Of a stretch of 64,000 bases of DNA, positions 33,491-43,200 are shown piece by piece. Position numbers and translations under genes: made by a program. Source of the DNA: Dickeya zeae NCPPB 2538 (lineage in GTDB: Bacteria; Pseudomonadota; Gammaproteobacteria; Enterobacterales; Enterobacteriaceae); contig NZ_CM001977.1 in assembly GCF_000406165.1 (NCBI RefSeq), forward strand, positions 3,804,808-3,868,807, in the 5' to 3' direction. The number at the start of each line of letters is the position of its first letter. Within the stretch, counting starts at the first letter, position 1. Below the pieces are notes generated by a model. It was not told the DNA's origin and searched no databases. It saw nothing but the letters and a program-made list of their open reading frames with translations.

Positions 33491-34636
33491 TTATTTGGTG
33501 TTACGGTAAGACTCAATCAGCTCGATGAAGTGATCAAACAGCGGCGCGGCATCATGTGGGCCGGGGCTGGCTTCAGGGTGCCCCTGAAAACTGAATGCCG
33601 CTTTATCGGTGCGATGAATGCCCTGCAGCGAACCATCAAACAGCGATTTGTGCGTTGCACGCAGTGTGGCGGGCAGCGACGTTTCATCTACCGCAAAGCC
33701 GTGGTTTTGCGCGGTGATCATCACACGATTACCGTCCAGATCTTTCACCGGGTGGTTGCCGCCGTGGTGACCGAACTTCATCTTGACGGTTTTCGCGCCA
33801 CTGGCCAGCGCCAGCAACTGGTGGCCCAGACAAATGCCGAATACCGGAATATCGGTTTCCAGGAAGGCTTTAATCGCCTTGATGGCGTAATCGCACGGCT
33901 CCGGATCGCCAGGACCGTTGGAGAGGAAAATACCGTCCGGATTGAGTTTCAGCACATCCTCGGCCGGGGTTTGCGCCGGTACCACCGTCAGGCGGCAGCC
34001 GCGATCCACCAGCATACGCAGGATATTACGCTTCACACCGTAGTCATACGCCACCACATGATACGGCAGTTCACCCTCGGTTTTTGCCGCTGGCAGTTCG
34101 CCTTCCAGCGTCCAGCTTCCCTGCAACCAGCTATAGCTGGAGCGGGTAGTCACTTCTTTCGCCAGATCCATCCCTTTCAGGCCGGGGAACGCTTTAGCCT
34201 TTTCCAGCGCCAGCGCCGCATCCGGTGCGTCACCGGCGATAATGCAGCCATTTTGTGCGCCTTTTTCACGCAGCAGCCGCGTTAATTTGCGGGTGTCGAT
34301 ATCCGCAATCGCCACAATATTGTTGCGTTTGAGGTAATCAGACAGGCTTTCTTCGCTGCGGTAGTTGCTGGCAATCAGGGGTAAATCACGGATAACCAAA
34401 CCCTGAGCATGAACGGCGGGAGATTCTTCATCGGCTTTGTTGGTGCCGACATTTCCGATATGGGGATAAGTAAGAGTGACAATCTGGCGGGAATAGGAAG
34501 GATCAGTGAGGATTTCTTGATAACCGGTCATTGACGTATTGAAAACGACTTCCCCCACTGCCGTTCCCTCTGCCCCAATGGCCCGACCGTGGAATTGGGT
34601 TCCGTCTTCCAGAACCAATAGCGCTGACTTAATCAA
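33491..34636 (-). CDS. carA: Carbamoyl-phosphate synthase, small (glutaminase) subunit
   Basis: Releases ammonia from glutamine and channels it to CarB. 381 residues: an N-terminal domain (IKSALLVLEDGTQFHGRAIG) and a class I glutamine amidotransferase domain with the nucleophile in FGICLGHQLLALASG and the His/Glu pair in GHPEASPGPHD. The start is a TTG at 34636..34634 behind GGAGGG, as in E. coli carA, which uses UUG. The ATG at 34663 is upstream of the ribosome site and inside the ArgR operator, so it is not the start. First gene of carAB. Confidence 0.96.
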   Translation of the reverse strand: MIKSALLVLEDGTQFHGRAIGAEGTAVGEVVFNTSMTGYQEILTDPSYSRQIVTLTYPHIGNVGTNKADEESPAVHAQGLVIRDLPLIASNYRSEESLSDYLKRNNIVAIADIDTRKLTRLLREKGAQNGCIIAGDAPDAALALEKAKAFPGLKGMDLAKEVTTRSSYSWLQGSWTLEGELPAAKTEGELPYHVVAYDYGVKRNILRMLVDRGCRLTVVPAQTPAEDVLKLNPDGIFLSNGPGDPEPCDYAIKAIKAFLETDIPVFGICLGHQLLALASGAKTVKMKFGHHGGNHPVKDLDGNRVMITAQNHGFAVDETSLPATLRATHKSLFDGSLQGIHRTDKAAFSFQGHPEASPGPHDAAPLFDHFIELIESYRNTK

Positions 34637-34646
34637 AACACCCTCC

Positions 34647-34685
34647 AAGGAATAAAAAATCATGTTATTTGCATATTAATTCAGA
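34647..34685 (-). promoter_or_regulatory. Two ARG boxes (ArgR operator) of carAB
   Basis: Read leftward: TGAATTAATATGCA (core 34683-34670) and TGATTTTTTATTCC (core 34662-34649), each close to the 18-bp ARG box WNTGAATWWWWATTCANW. As 18-bp boxes they are separated by 3 bp, the spacing needed by an ArgR hexamer. They abut the ribosome site of carA, as in E. coli, where they control promoter P2 in response to arginine. Confidence 0.85.
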
Positions 34686-34732
34686 TTTGATGGACTAAAT
34701 CAATGCAAAAACCACCTGTAAGGCAAATTTTT

Positions 34733-34775
34733 GGCAAATTGCGCGCATTTTAATGATGCCCCTGACCGTTGTCTA
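34733..34775 (-). promoter_or_regulatory. carAB promoter P1 with a U-tract at the start point
   Basis: A -35 TAGACA (34775-34770) and -10 TAAAAT (34752-34747) are separated by 17 bp. Transcription would begin near 34740-34739 in AATTTGCC. A T-run just after the start matches the situation in E. coli carAB P1, where UTP-sensitive reiterative transcription at an initial UUU helps pyrimidine control. The promoter is inferred from the boxes and the E. coli precedent. Confidence 0.65.
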
Positions 34776-35028
34776 GCCAAACCGGATTTTTTTTCACTAT
34801 TTCACGGCTTCAGGCGTTAATACATCGCCATACCGGCAAAAACACACATCAACTGCGAAAAGTAAACGGTTGCCAGCACCAATGAATGAAAGAATGATTA
34901 AAATCACGCCAAAACCGGTGTAATGAATCATAAATGGCCGACACACCACAAACAAAAAGAAAGATAATCATTAAAAAAAACCAACACACACCAATATTCA
35001 AACGAAACCATTATTTATCAAATAAAAC
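34776..35028. other. AT-rich spacer between carA and dapB
   Basis: No ORF of note. A-rich stretches (AAAAAGAAAGATAATCATTAAAAAAAACC) may bend DNA and could carry the IHF, PurR or PepA sites known upstream of E. coli carAB, but I could not identify one with confidence. Confidence 0.5.
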
Positions 35029-35052
35029 AATGGCGCTATTTTTAGCGCCATT
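35029..35052 (-). terminator. dapB terminator
   Basis: AATGGCGCTA (35029-35038) and TAGCGCCATT (35043-35052) form a perfect 10-bp stem with a 4-nt loop. On the minus strand it is followed by GTTTTATTTG. It lies 39 bp after the dapB stop and isolates dapB from carAB. Confidence 0.75.
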
Positions 35053-35090
35053 AAAATCAACACATTAATAAAAAACCAGAGAGAAACACC

Positions 35091-35912
35091 TTACAAATCA
35101 TCAAGCCCAAGCACATCTCTCATATCAAAAAGACCATGATTACGAGAGCTTACCCATAATGCAGACCTGACCGCGCCATTTGCGAAAGTCATCCGGCTGG
35201 AAGCCTTGTGTGTTATCTCGATACGCTCACCGATATCTGCAAACATCGCCGTGTGCTCTCCCACGATATCTCCAGCCCGAATGGTGGCAAAACCGATGCT
35301 TTTTGGCTCACGCTCACCGGTATACCCTTCACGTGCATAAACCGCACACTCTTTCAGGTCACGACCCAACGCCCCGGCGATCGCCTCGCCCATCGCCAAT
35401 GCCGTGCCTGATGGCGCGTCCACTTTATGGCGGTGGTGCGCTTCTATGATTTCAATGTCCGTGTAGTCGCCCATGACTTTGGCCGCTTTTTCCAGCAGCT
35501 TGAGCAACACATTCACGCCAACGCTAAAGTTAGCGGCAAACACAATCCCAATGTCGGCGGCAGCCTGCTGAATCGCCGCTTTACCGGCGTCGTCAAAACC
35601 GGTGGTGCCGATCACCATCCCTTTGCCGTGCTGGCGACAAAACGCGAGGTGACTAAGCGTACCTTCCGGACGAGTAAAATCGATAAACACGTCGAAATCG
35701 TTCACCACCGCCTCAAGACTGCTCTGTACGGTAACATCCGTTTTCCCTGCCCCGGCCAACTCGCCCGCGTCACTACCCAGCAAAGATGAACCTTCGCATT
35801 CCAGCGCCGCACCCAGGACTACGCCTTCCATCTGCAATGCAGCCTGAATCAACTGCCGCCCCATGCGACCACCCGCTCCTGCGATGGCGACGCGGATTTG
35901 TGCATCACGCAT
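35091..35912 (-). CDS. dapB: 4-hydroxy-tetrahydrodipicolinate reductase
   Basis: NAD(P)H-dependent step of the lysine/diaminopimelate pathway. 273 residues with the nucleotide-binding motif IAGAGGRMGRQ, the catalytic EAHHRHKVDAPSGTA segment (His/Lys pair) and GTTGF. Full length and close to E. coli DapB. It stands as a separate unit, with its own terminator and about 100 bp upstream before rihC. Confidence 0.96.
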   Translation of the reverse strand: MRDAQIRVAIAGAGGRMGRQLIQAALQMEGVVLGAALECEGSSLLGSDAGELAGAGKTDVTVQSSLEAVVNDFDVFIDFTRPEGTLSHLAFCRQHGKGMVIGTTGFDDAGKAAIQQAAADIGIVFAANFSVGVNVLLKLLEKAAKVMGDYTDIEIIEAHHRHKVDAPSGTALAMGEAIAGALGRDLKECAVYAREGYTGEREPKSIGFATIRAGDIVGEHTAMFADIGERIEITHKASSRMTFANGAVRSALWVSSRNHGLFDMRDVLGLDDL

Positions 35913-36097
35913 ATTCGTACTCTTTATTTGTTGATGAGTGAGAAAAGGTTCTCAGGTTAACCAGCCCAGCCAGGCGCTGCCAGCCGAAAACCCCCATAAT
36001 TAGAAATTTATGACAAACCCGCGGGGATATCAGTAAAAGCTATTGTTTATGGCCACAATACCCTGCCCCTGCAGGCAGGCATGGCTTAACCAAAACA

Positions 36098-37015
36098 TTA
36101 AGGCGCTAAAGCCAACACCTGCGCCACCCAGGCGCGAAATCCCGCGACATCCAACGCTAACGCCACCTGCGCATTAGCCGGGCGATGCAACCGATGCTGG
36201 AGATCCACTACCGTGGTACCCGCGGTATATTCTCCCTGCGTTTCCACCGCGACAAAACAGTGTTGCAGAGTAAACAGGCTGGGTTTCACCAGATAAGCAA
36301 TAGCGCACAGGTCGTGCATACGCAAACCAGTCGCCATACTGCCGCTGCGATAATGGCTGAACAGGGCATGCAACATGGCACCGGTACGGTTAAGGCCCGG
36401 TAATGTGGCCAGATAATCCGGTGTCAGCACTGCCTCATTGGTCACATCCAGCCCACACATCACGATATCGATACCACTGTCGAAGACACGCGCCGCCGCC
36501 TCCGGGTCAATCGCCATATTAAATTCCGCATTCGGCGTGAAATTGCCACGCCCTGACGATCCCCCCATCATCACCAGATGTTTAATCTGTTTTTTACACT
36601 GTGGGTAAAGCGTCAACAGTAAGGCGACATTGGTCAGCGGCCCGATGGTCACAAGCGTGACAGGCTCAGGGCTACGGTTAAGGCAGTCATACATGGCCTG
36701 GGCAGCAGACGTTTCCAGCGCAGTGCCTTCATGCGCCACAAAGTCGTAGCCTTCCATGCCAGACTCACCATGAACATAGGCAGCGTCACGCAACGGACGT
36801 ACCAACGGTGTCGCCGCCCCTTGCGCCACCGGCACGACTGCGTCCCAAAAATGCAGCAGTTGCAGCGCATTGCGCGTGGTTTTTTCCACGTCCACATTGC
36901 CTGCTACTGTCGTAATGAGCTTCAGATCCAGTTCAGGGGCAAACAACGCCGCCGCGATGGCAACAGCATCGTCGATGCCTGGGTCAGTATCCAGAATAAT
37001 GGGGATTCGGTTCAT
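36098..37015 (-). CDS. rihC: Ribonucleoside hydrolase RihC
   Basis: Cleaves purine and pyrimidine ribonucleosides to base and ribose for salvage. 305 residues with the Ca2+-binding N-terminal motif PIILDTDPGIDDA and the family HGESGMEGYDF, MGGSSGRGN and FNMAIDPEAA blocks, closest to E. coli RihC. I chose the ATG at 37015 because GGGAG lies 8 nt before it; the frame extends to 37051 without homology. It lies downstream of ispH (73 nt), as in E. coli. Confidence 0.94.
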   Translation of the reverse strand: MNRIPIILDTDPGIDDAVAIAAALFAPELDLKLITTVAGNVDVEKTTRNALQLLHFWDAVVPVAQGAATPLVRPLRDAAYVHGESGMEGYDFVAHEGTALETSAAQAMYDCLNRSPEPVTLVTIGPLTNVALLLTLYPQCKKQIKHLVMMGGSSGRGNFTPNAEFNMAIDPEAAARVFDSGIDIVMCGLDVTNEAVLTPDYLATLPGLNRTGAMLHALFSHYRSGSMATGLRMHDLCAIAYLVKPSLFTLQHCFVAVETQGEYTAGTTVVDLQHRLHRPANAQVALALDVAGFRAWVAQVLALAP

Positions 37016-37087
37016 GCGCGTTCTCCCAAAAAAATGCCAGGCGATTTTCATCGTCTGGCATCATTTTTTAACGATGAGGCGAAGGAC

Positions 37088-38038
37088 TTACTCCACCTCA
37101 CGAACGTCCATACGCAATTCTTTCGGCACTTCAAACACGATGTTCTCTGCGCGACCTTCCATCTCCATGGCCACTTCTCCCCCCATGCTTTGCAGGCGTT
37201 TAATGACTTGCTGAACCAGCACGTCCGGCGCAGAAGCCCCGGCGGTCACCCCCACACAAGCAACACCCTTTAGCCACTCTTCCTGAATATCATCCGCAGA
37301 ATCAATCAAGTAAGACGGTTTACCGACACGCTGTGACAACTCGGCCAGACGATTGGAATTAGAGGAGTTTTTCGACCCAACCACCAGCACCACATTTGCC
37401 TGTGCCGCCAGGTTACGTACGGCTTCCTGACGGTTGGTGGTGGCGTAACAGATATCATCTTTGCGTGGCCCGATAATCTGCGGGAAACGCGCCCGCAGTG
37501 CATCGATAACTGCCGAGGTATCATCCACCGACAAGGTCGTCTGGGTCATGAAACAGAGATTGGTTTCATCTTTTACCTGCAGCGACCAGACATCCTCCGG
37601 CCCTTCCACCAGGTACATGCCCCCAGCCGGGTTGTTGTACTGACCCATGGTGCCTTCCACTTCTGGGTGCCCGGCGTGGCCTATCAGGATGGCTTCCGTC
37701 CCCTTACGGCTGGCACGCGCCACTTCCATATGCACTTTCGTCACCAGCGGACAAGTCGCATCAAAGACGGTCAATTCACGACTTTTGGCTTCCGCTCTCA
37801 CCGCCTGCGATACGCCATGCGCGGAGAAGATCAGAATCGCGCCATCCGGCACGTCTTCGATTTGCTCGATAAAGACGGCACCGCGATCGCGCAGCCCGTC
37901 CACCACATAGCGGTTATGTACCACTTCATGACGGACGTAAATCGGCGCGCCGTACACTTCCAGCGCCCGCTCGACAATACTGATAGCGCGATCGACGCCA
38001 GCACAGAATCCACGGGGGTTAGCCAGCAAGATTTTCAT
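37088..38038 (-). CDS. ispH: 4-hydroxy-3-methylbut-2-enyl diphosphate reductase
   Basis: Last enzyme of the MEP pathway, giving IPP and DMAPP; an oxygen-sensitive 4Fe-4S protein. 316 residues with the three cluster cysteines in PRGFCAGV (Cys12), FDATCPLV and KDDICYATTNRQ, and the substrate motifs SAHGVS and GHAGHPEVEGTMGQ. It overlaps fkpB by 4 nt and belongs to the ribF-ileS-lspA-fkpB-ispH run. Confidence 0.96.
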   Translation of the reverse strand: MKILLANPRGFCAGVDRAISIVERALEVYGAPIYVRHEVVHNRYVVDGLRDRGAVFIEQIEDVPDGAILIFSAHGVSQAVRAEAKSRELTVFDATCPLVTKVHMEVARASRKGTEAILIGHAGHPEVEGTMGQYNNPAGGMYLVEGPEDVWSLQVKDETNLCFMTQTTLSVDDTSAVIDALRARFPQIIGPRKDDICYATTNRQEAVRNLAAQANVVLVVGSKNSSNSNRLAELSQRVGKPSYLIDSADDIQEEWLKGVACVGVTAGASAPDVLVQQVIKRLQSMGGEVAMEMEGRAENIVFEVPKELRMDVREVE

Positions 38039-38493
38039 GCGTTGCCTCCGTCAGAAGGGGGATGAACCTCCAGTACTTCTACGTCAAACGTGATGGTATG
38101 CCCGGCCAACGGGTGGTTGAAATCCACCGTCACCGACTCGTCAGCCACCTCACGGATAATGCCTGGCATATCATTACCAGCCATACCGCTGAACAGCATG
38201 ATGGTGCCCACTTCGGGCACCCCGGTCTGCACAAAATCACGACGCAGGAAGAATTGGATCAAATCGGGATTCAACGGGCCAAAGGCAGACTCTGGCGGCA
38301 GACTGAACGTACGCTTATCGCCGACCTGCAAACCCAGCAATTGAGCTTCCAGCGCCGTAGACAGGCTACCGTCCCCCAGCCGAAACATCGCTGGTTTGCC
38401 GCTCTCACGGGTGGCTTCCGCCACGGAACCGTCTTCCAGCATCAGCGTAAAATGCACCAGCACTCCGCTGCCGTTCGTCACGAATTCCGTCAT
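38035..38493 (-). CDS. fkpB: FKBP-type peptidyl-prolyl isomerase (SlpA-like)
   Basis: Cytoplasmic SlyD-like FKBP with an inserted flap (IF) domain, 152 residues. Motifs LLGLQVGDKRTFSLPPESAFG and FNHPLAGHTITFDVEVLEV are typical of SlyD/SlpA. It acts as a prolyl isomerase and weak chaperone. Located between lspA and ispH as in E. coli, with a 4-nt overlap at its end and 3 nt after lspA. Confidence 0.95.
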   Translation of the reverse strand: MTEFVTNGSGVLVHFTLMLEDGSVAEATRESGKPAMFRLGDGSLSTALEAQLLGLQVGDKRTFSLPPESAFGPLNPDLIQFFLRRDFVQTGVPEVGTIMLFSGMAGNDMPGIIREVADESVTVDFNHPLAGHTITFDVEVLEVHPPSDGGNA

Positions 38494-38496
38494 GTG

Positions 38497-39003
38497 TTAT
38501 TTACCTTCCGCCTGCTTTTTTTGCGGAGAAGCCAAAAACCCCTCCAGCACAATCAGCAACGCTCCCACGACAATGGCGCTATCCGCCAGATTAAACGTCG
38601 GGTAATGCCAGTTATTGACGTAAAAATCCAGAAAGTCGATCACGTAACCATGTACCAACCGATCGGCCAGGTTGCCAATAGCGCCACCAATGATCATCGC
38701 ATAAGCGATGTTGTTCTGCTTCTGGCTGGCACTGGAGCGAAGCATCATCGCCAGCAACGCCACAATAATCACCAGTGCTATCACCGCAAACAGCCAGCGT
38801 TGCCAGCCGCCTTTGTCTGCCAGAAAGCTAAACGCCGCGCCATAGTTATGGGCGTAGGTAAAATTGAAGAACGGCACCAGCGGTACCGACTCGCCCAGTT
38901 GGAAGTGGGTCATCACCCACTGCTTGCTGCCGAGATCGACCACCAGTACCAGTGCAGCCAGCCACAGCCAGCGCAGACCCGTTGCTCCAGTAGATTTACT
39001 CAT
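38497..39003 (-). CDS. lspA: Lipoprotein signal peptidase II
   Basis: Inner-membrane aspartic protease that cuts the signal peptide from prolipoproteins; target of globomycin. 168 residues with four membrane segments. The catalytic aspartates lie in GGAIGNLADRLVHGYVIDF and FNLADSAI, and the N-terminal DLGSKQW is conserved. Its start overlaps the ileS stop by one base. Confidence 0.96.
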   Translation of the reverse strand: MSKSTGATGLRWLWLAALVLVVDLGSKQWVMTHFQLGESVPLVPFFNFTYAHNYGAAFSFLADKGGWQRWLFAVIALVIIVALLAMMLRSSASQKQNNIAYAMIIGGAIGNLADRLVHGYVIDFLDFYVNNWHYPTFNLADSAIVVGALLIVLEGFLASPQKKQAEGK

Positions 39004-41828
39004 CAGACAAACTTACGCTCTTCGCCATTGCCGCCAACATTGGTCGCACAGCGACCGCATACATCCGGATGCGCGGCATCACTGCCGATATCCGTTTCAT
39101 AGTGCCAACAACGCGGGCATTTCTCCCCGTCGGCTTTAGTAAGGACAACTTTCAGTCCCGGTAATTCACTTTGCTGTGCGTCAGCCGGTGCATTCTCACC
39201 ACGTTCCAGGCGCGCTTTGGAAGTTAACAAGGCAAAGTGCAACTCACCTTGCAGACTGTTGAGCTGTGCAAACAACCGCTCATCCGCATACAACGTCACG
39301 GCCGCTTCCAGTGAACCACCGATACGCTTGTCGTTACGCGCCTGCTCGATCACCTTGTTGACTTCACTGCGCACATTCAGCATGTCAGTCCAGAACGCAT
39401 CGTTCATCGGTTCGCTGTCGGCCAGCCCGAATAAACCGTCATACCACTCTTCGGTAAAGACAAACTGCGCACGTTTACCCGGCAGATACCCCCAGATTTC
39501 ATCGGCGGTAAACGACATAATCGGGGCCATCCAACGCACCAGCGCTTCGGCGATATGGAACAGTGCAGTCTGACAGCTACGACGCGCCACGCTGTCGTGT
39601 TTCGCGGTGTACTGGCGGTCCTTGATGATATCGAGATAGAACGACCCCATCTCAATAGAGCAGAACTGCATCAGACGCTGCACCACACGGTGGAAATCGT
39701 AGCTCTCGTAAGCCTCGACAATCTCATCCTGCGCCGCTTTGGCACAGCCTACCGCCCAACGATCCAGCACCACCATGTCTTCCGGCTTCACGCTATGCAG
39801 CGCCGGATCGAAACCATTCAGGTTAGCCAGCAGGAAACGTGCGGTGTTACGGATACGACGGTAGGCATCGGCAGAACGTTTGAGGATTTCATCAGATACC
39901 GCAATCTCGCCAGAGTAATCGGTAGAGCCGATCCACAAACGCAGAATATCCGCCCCCAATTTATCCATCACATCCTGCGGGCTGACGGTGTTGCCGATGG
40001 ATTTCGACATCTTGCGGCCCTGACCGTCCACGGTGAAACCGTGGGTCAGCACCTGACGGTACGGCGCTTTGCCTTTAATTGCGGTAGAAATCATCAGTGA
40101 AGACATGAACCAGCCACGATGCTGGTCGGAGCCTTCCAGATACATATCCGCTGCGTGGCCGCCAAATTCCGGGCGAACATCCACCACAGAAGCATGCGTC
40201 GACCCTGAGTCGAACCACACATCCAGCGTATCCGGTACTTTTTCATAATCGGCCGCTTCCGCGCCCATCAGGTCTGCCGGGTTGAGATCCCACCATGCCT
40301 GAATGCCGTCCTGCTCGACACGTTTGGCTACCGCCTCAATCAGCTCTGCGGTACGAGGATGCAGTTCCTGTGTTTCTTTATGCACGAACAGCGACATCGG
40401 CACGCCCCAGGTACGCTGGCGGGAAATACACCAGTCAGGACGGTTCGCGACCATCGACTCAATGCGCGCCTGACCCCAATCCGGAATCCACTGCACGCCT
40501 TTAATTTCAGACAGCGACTGTTTACGCAAGCCGTTTTGATCCATGCTCACGAACCACTGCGGCGTAGCACGGAACAGGATCGGAGACTTGTGACGCCAGC
40601 AGCACGGGTAGCTGTGTTGCAGCTTTTCATGGTGCAACAACGCGCCGCGCTCACGCAGCAATTCAACGATCTTGTCGTTGGCTTTAAACACGAACAGACC
40701 ATCCAACCCCGGGAAGGTACCCGGCAGGTAGCAGCCGTTGGGTCCGACAGGGTTAGCGATTTCTAATTGGTATTTCTGGCTGATGACATAGTCGTCCGGA
40801 CCGTGACCACCGGCGGTGTGTACCGCACCGGTACCGGCATCCAGCGTGACGTGATCACCCAAAATAGCCGGGACATCGAAATCCAGGAATGGATGACGGA
40901 AACGCAGCAATTCCAGCTCGCTACCTTTGACGGTATGTCCCAGACGAGTACTAGCGTCGCTCCCGGTAACACGTTTAGCGACCGCGTCGGCCAGCCCTTC
41001 AGCAACGATGATGGCTTTGCCAGCCACCTGAATCAGCGCATAGTCGAACTCGGCATTCAGTGAAATGGCGCGGTTGGCCGGCAACGTCCAGGGGGTCGTC
41101 GTCCAGATGACCAGCGCCACATCGCCATCAACCGCATCGGCAGCCAGCCCGAACTTCGCCAGCACGGCGGCACGGTCAACCGCGTTGAACGCCACATCAA
41201 TCGCCGGGGACGTTTTGTCGTAATACTCTACTTCCGCTTCCGCCAACGCGGAACCGCAGTCGGCACACCAGTGCACCGGCTTGGCACCTTTGTGCAGATG
41301 GCCGTTTTCGATGATTCGACCCAGTGCGCGAATAATGTTGGCTTCGGTTTTGAAATCCATTGTCAGGTAGGGACGATCCCAGTCACCCAACACACCCAGA
41401 CGGATGAAATCTTTTTTCTGCCCGGCTACCTGCTCGGCTGCGTATTTCCGGCACTCTTCACGGAATTGTGCGGCGCTGACTTTCTCACCCGGTTTGCCCA
41501 CCAGTTGTTCTACTTTCAGTTCGATTGGCAAACCATGGCAGTCCCAGCCCGGCACATACGGCGAGTCATAACCGGATAAACCTTTGGCCTTGTTAATAAT
41601 GTCTTTGAGAATCTTGTTAACCGAGTGACCAATATGAATGTTGCCGTTCGCATACGGCGGGCCGTCATGAAGGATAAAGGTTTTTTTACCCTTCTTGGCG
41701 CCACGAATAATCCCGTACAAATCCTGCTCATACCAACGTTTCAGCATGTCAGGTTCGCGCTTGGCTAAATCGCCACGCATCGGGAACCCTGTTTCCGGCA
41801 AATTCAGGGTAGTTTTATAGTCACTCAT
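39003..41828 (-). CDS. ileS: Isoleucyl-tRNA synthetase
   Basis: Charges tRNA-Ile and edits valine. 941 residues: class I signature HIGH (GNIHIGHSVNKIL), an editing (CP1) domain with TTTPWTLPANRAIS, KMSKS (GRKMSKSIGN) and a C-terminal zinc site formed by CPRCWHYE and CGRCATNV. Full length, close to E. coli IleS, the mupirocin-sensitive bacterial type. ribF precedes it by 34 nt and lspA overlaps it. Confidence 0.97.
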   Translation of the reverse strand: MSDYKTTLNLPETGFPMRGDLAKREPDMLKRWYEQDLYGIIRGAKKGKKTFILHDGPPYANGNIHIGHSVNKILKDIINKAKGLSGYDSPYVPGWDCHGLPIELKVEQLVGKPGEKVSAAQFREECRKYAAEQVAGQKKDFIRLGVLGDWDRPYLTMDFKTEANIIRALGRIIENGHLHKGAKPVHWCADCGSALAEAEVEYYDKTSPAIDVAFNAVDRAAVLAKFGLAADAVDGDVALVIWTTTPWTLPANRAISLNAEFDYALIQVAGKAIIVAEGLADAVAKRVTGSDASTRLGHTVKGSELELLRFRHPFLDFDVPAILGDHVTLDAGTGAVHTAGGHGPDDYVISQKYQLEIANPVGPNGCYLPGTFPGLDGLFVFKANDKIVELLRERGALLHHEKLQHSYPCCWRHKSPILFRATPQWFVSMDQNGLRKQSLSEIKGVQWIPDWGQARIESMVANRPDWCISRQRTWGVPMSLFVHKETQELHPRTAELIEAVAKRVEQDGIQAWWDLNPADLMGAEAADYEKVPDTLDVWFDSGSTHASVVDVRPEFGGHAADMYLEGSDQHRGWFMSSLMISTAIKGKAPYRQVLTHGFTVDGQGRKMSKSIGNTVSPQDVMDKLGADILRLWIGSTDYSGEIAVSDEILKRSADAYRRIRNTARFLLANLNGFDPALHSVKPEDMVVLDRWAVGCAKAAQDEIVEAYESYDFHRVVQRLMQFCSIEMGSFYLDIIKDRQYTAKHDSVARRSCQTALFHIAEALVRWMAPIMSFTADEIWGYLPGKRAQFVFTEEWYDGLFGLADSEPMNDAFWTDMLNVRSEVNKVIEQARNDKRIGGSLEAAVTLYADERLFAQLNSLQGELHFALLTSKARLERGENAPADAQQSELPGLKVVLTKADGEKCPRCWHYETDIGSDAAHPDVCGRCATNVGGNGEERKFV

Positions 41829-41862
41829 TCGCTTCTCGATTTCGTTTTCGGCTAGAGAAAAA

Positions 41863-42804
41863 TTAAACCGGTGCCTTCAACCCGAAGAACTCACGGGCGG
41901 CCACCACATCGTTGGCGATTTGCTGCTTCAGCGCATCCAGCGAAGCAAACCGCTGCTCACTACGTAATTTTTTACACATCACCACATCTATATGTCGCCC
42001 ATACAGATCCAGTGTGACATCCAACAAATGCACTTCCAGTTGCTGGCGTTTATCGCCCGTGATGGTCGGACGGGTACCAATATTGGCAACACCGGGCAAC
42101 GGTGCATCACCCAGTCCGTACACCTGGACGGCATAGACACCGCTTACCGGAGAAACCTGGCGTTTCAAAGGCAGGTTGGCCGTTGGAAAACCGATGGTAC
42201 GCCCCAGCTCGTTGCCGTGCACCACCCGACCAGAGATACTGAACGGGTGCCCTAACAGCTCCTGCGCCAGCGTCAGGTTGTCCTGCGCCAACGCTTCACG
42301 TACGGCGGTGCTGCTCACCCGTTTGCCACTGCTGCAAAAGGTCTGCGTGCTGATCACGTCGAAATTCTGTTCGACGCCCGCTTTCTGTAATAACAGGAAA
42401 TCCCCCTCGCGGCCAGCCCCGAAGCGGAAGTCATCCCCCACCACCAGAAATTTCACCCCTAGCTTTTCCACCAACAGGCTGGAAATAAAGGTACTGGCAT
42501 GGTTCGCGGCAAAATGGGCGTCAAAGGTCACGCACAAGAGATAATCCACACCAGCCTGCGCCAGATACTTGACCTTATCGCGCAGCCGGGTCAACCGTGC
42601 CGGTGCTTTTTCTGCGGCAAACAGCTCCAGCGGCTGAGGCTCGAAAATCATCACCATGACCGGTAACCCACGGGCCTGACCTTCCTGCTTCAGGCGCTCA
42701 AGCAATGCCTGATGCCCGCGGTGGACACCGTCAAAGTTACCAATAGTTAGCACACAGCCGTAATGGCAGGCCTGGAGATTGTGTATACCGCGTATTAGCT
42801 GCAT
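41863..42804 (-). CDS. ribF: Bifunctional riboflavin kinase / FAD synthetase
   Basis: Turns riboflavin into FMN and then FAD. 313 residues: an N-terminal FAD synthetase domain with the nucleotidyl-transferase motif TIGNFDGVHRGHQ and VVGDDFRFGAGREGD, and a C-terminal riboflavin-kinase domain (GRTIGFPTANL about 200-300). Ending GLKAPV. It leads the leftward ribF-ileS-lspA-fkpB-ispH run and is divergent from rpsT, as in E. coli. Confidence 0.96.
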   Translation of the reverse strand: MQLIRGIHNLQACHYGCVLTIGNFDGVHRGHQALLERLKQEGQARGLPVMVMIFEPQPLELFAAEKAPARLTRLRDKVKYLAQAGVDYLLCVTFDAHFAANHASTFISSLLVEKLGVKFLVVGDDFRFGAGREGDFLLLQKAGVEQNFDVISTQTFCSSGKRVSSTAVREALAQDNLTLAQELLGHPFSISGRVVHGNELGRTIGFPTANLPLKRQVSPVSGVYAVQVYGLGDAPLPGVANIGTRPTITGDKRQQLEVHLLDVTLDLYGRHIDVVMCKKLRSEQRFASLDALKQQIANDVVAAREFFGLKAPV

Positions 42805-43200
42805 AACTGGCTCAAAACAGTGGAAATCGGCGGATTATACCTTGTACAGCGACCAAGGTTAACCCGCGATTCATGCCTTTTGTTGCCATGTCAGCGTATT
42901 TCGCCTTCCCACCTCAATGAGAATTTTTCACCTGGCCGCTAGCAGGCGCATCGACGAGCGCACGGCTTTTAACCCGTAATCAAACGCTTGACGCGACAAA
43001 GGCGGCAAAGGGCGAATTTATGACGCGAAAGGCTGTATTCCCGACGCTTAAGCTGCTAAAATCCCGCGCCATCACAACGTAACAAGCGCTGGCGTACAAA
43101 CGGCGCTTATTTGCACAAATCCATTGACAAAAGAAGGCTAAAAGGGCATATTCCTCGGCCTTTGAATTGTCCTCGATAGAATATATTTGGGAGTTGGACC
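42805..43200. promoter_or_regulatory. Divergent ribF / rpsT control region
   Basis: Nearly 400 bp with no credible ORF. The clearest promoter is rpsT-proximal: -35 TTGACA (43125-43130) and CATATT (43147-43152), 16 bp apart, giving a start near 43160, just before the rpsT ribosome site. A second -10-like TAAAAT lies at 43057-43062. rpsT has two promoters in E. coli. The ribF-side promoters were not identified. Confidence 0.6.

Noticed and set aside
34965..34985. Fur-like GATAATCATT in the carA-dapB spacer
   Set aside because: Only about half of the consensus matches and neither neighbour is iron-related.
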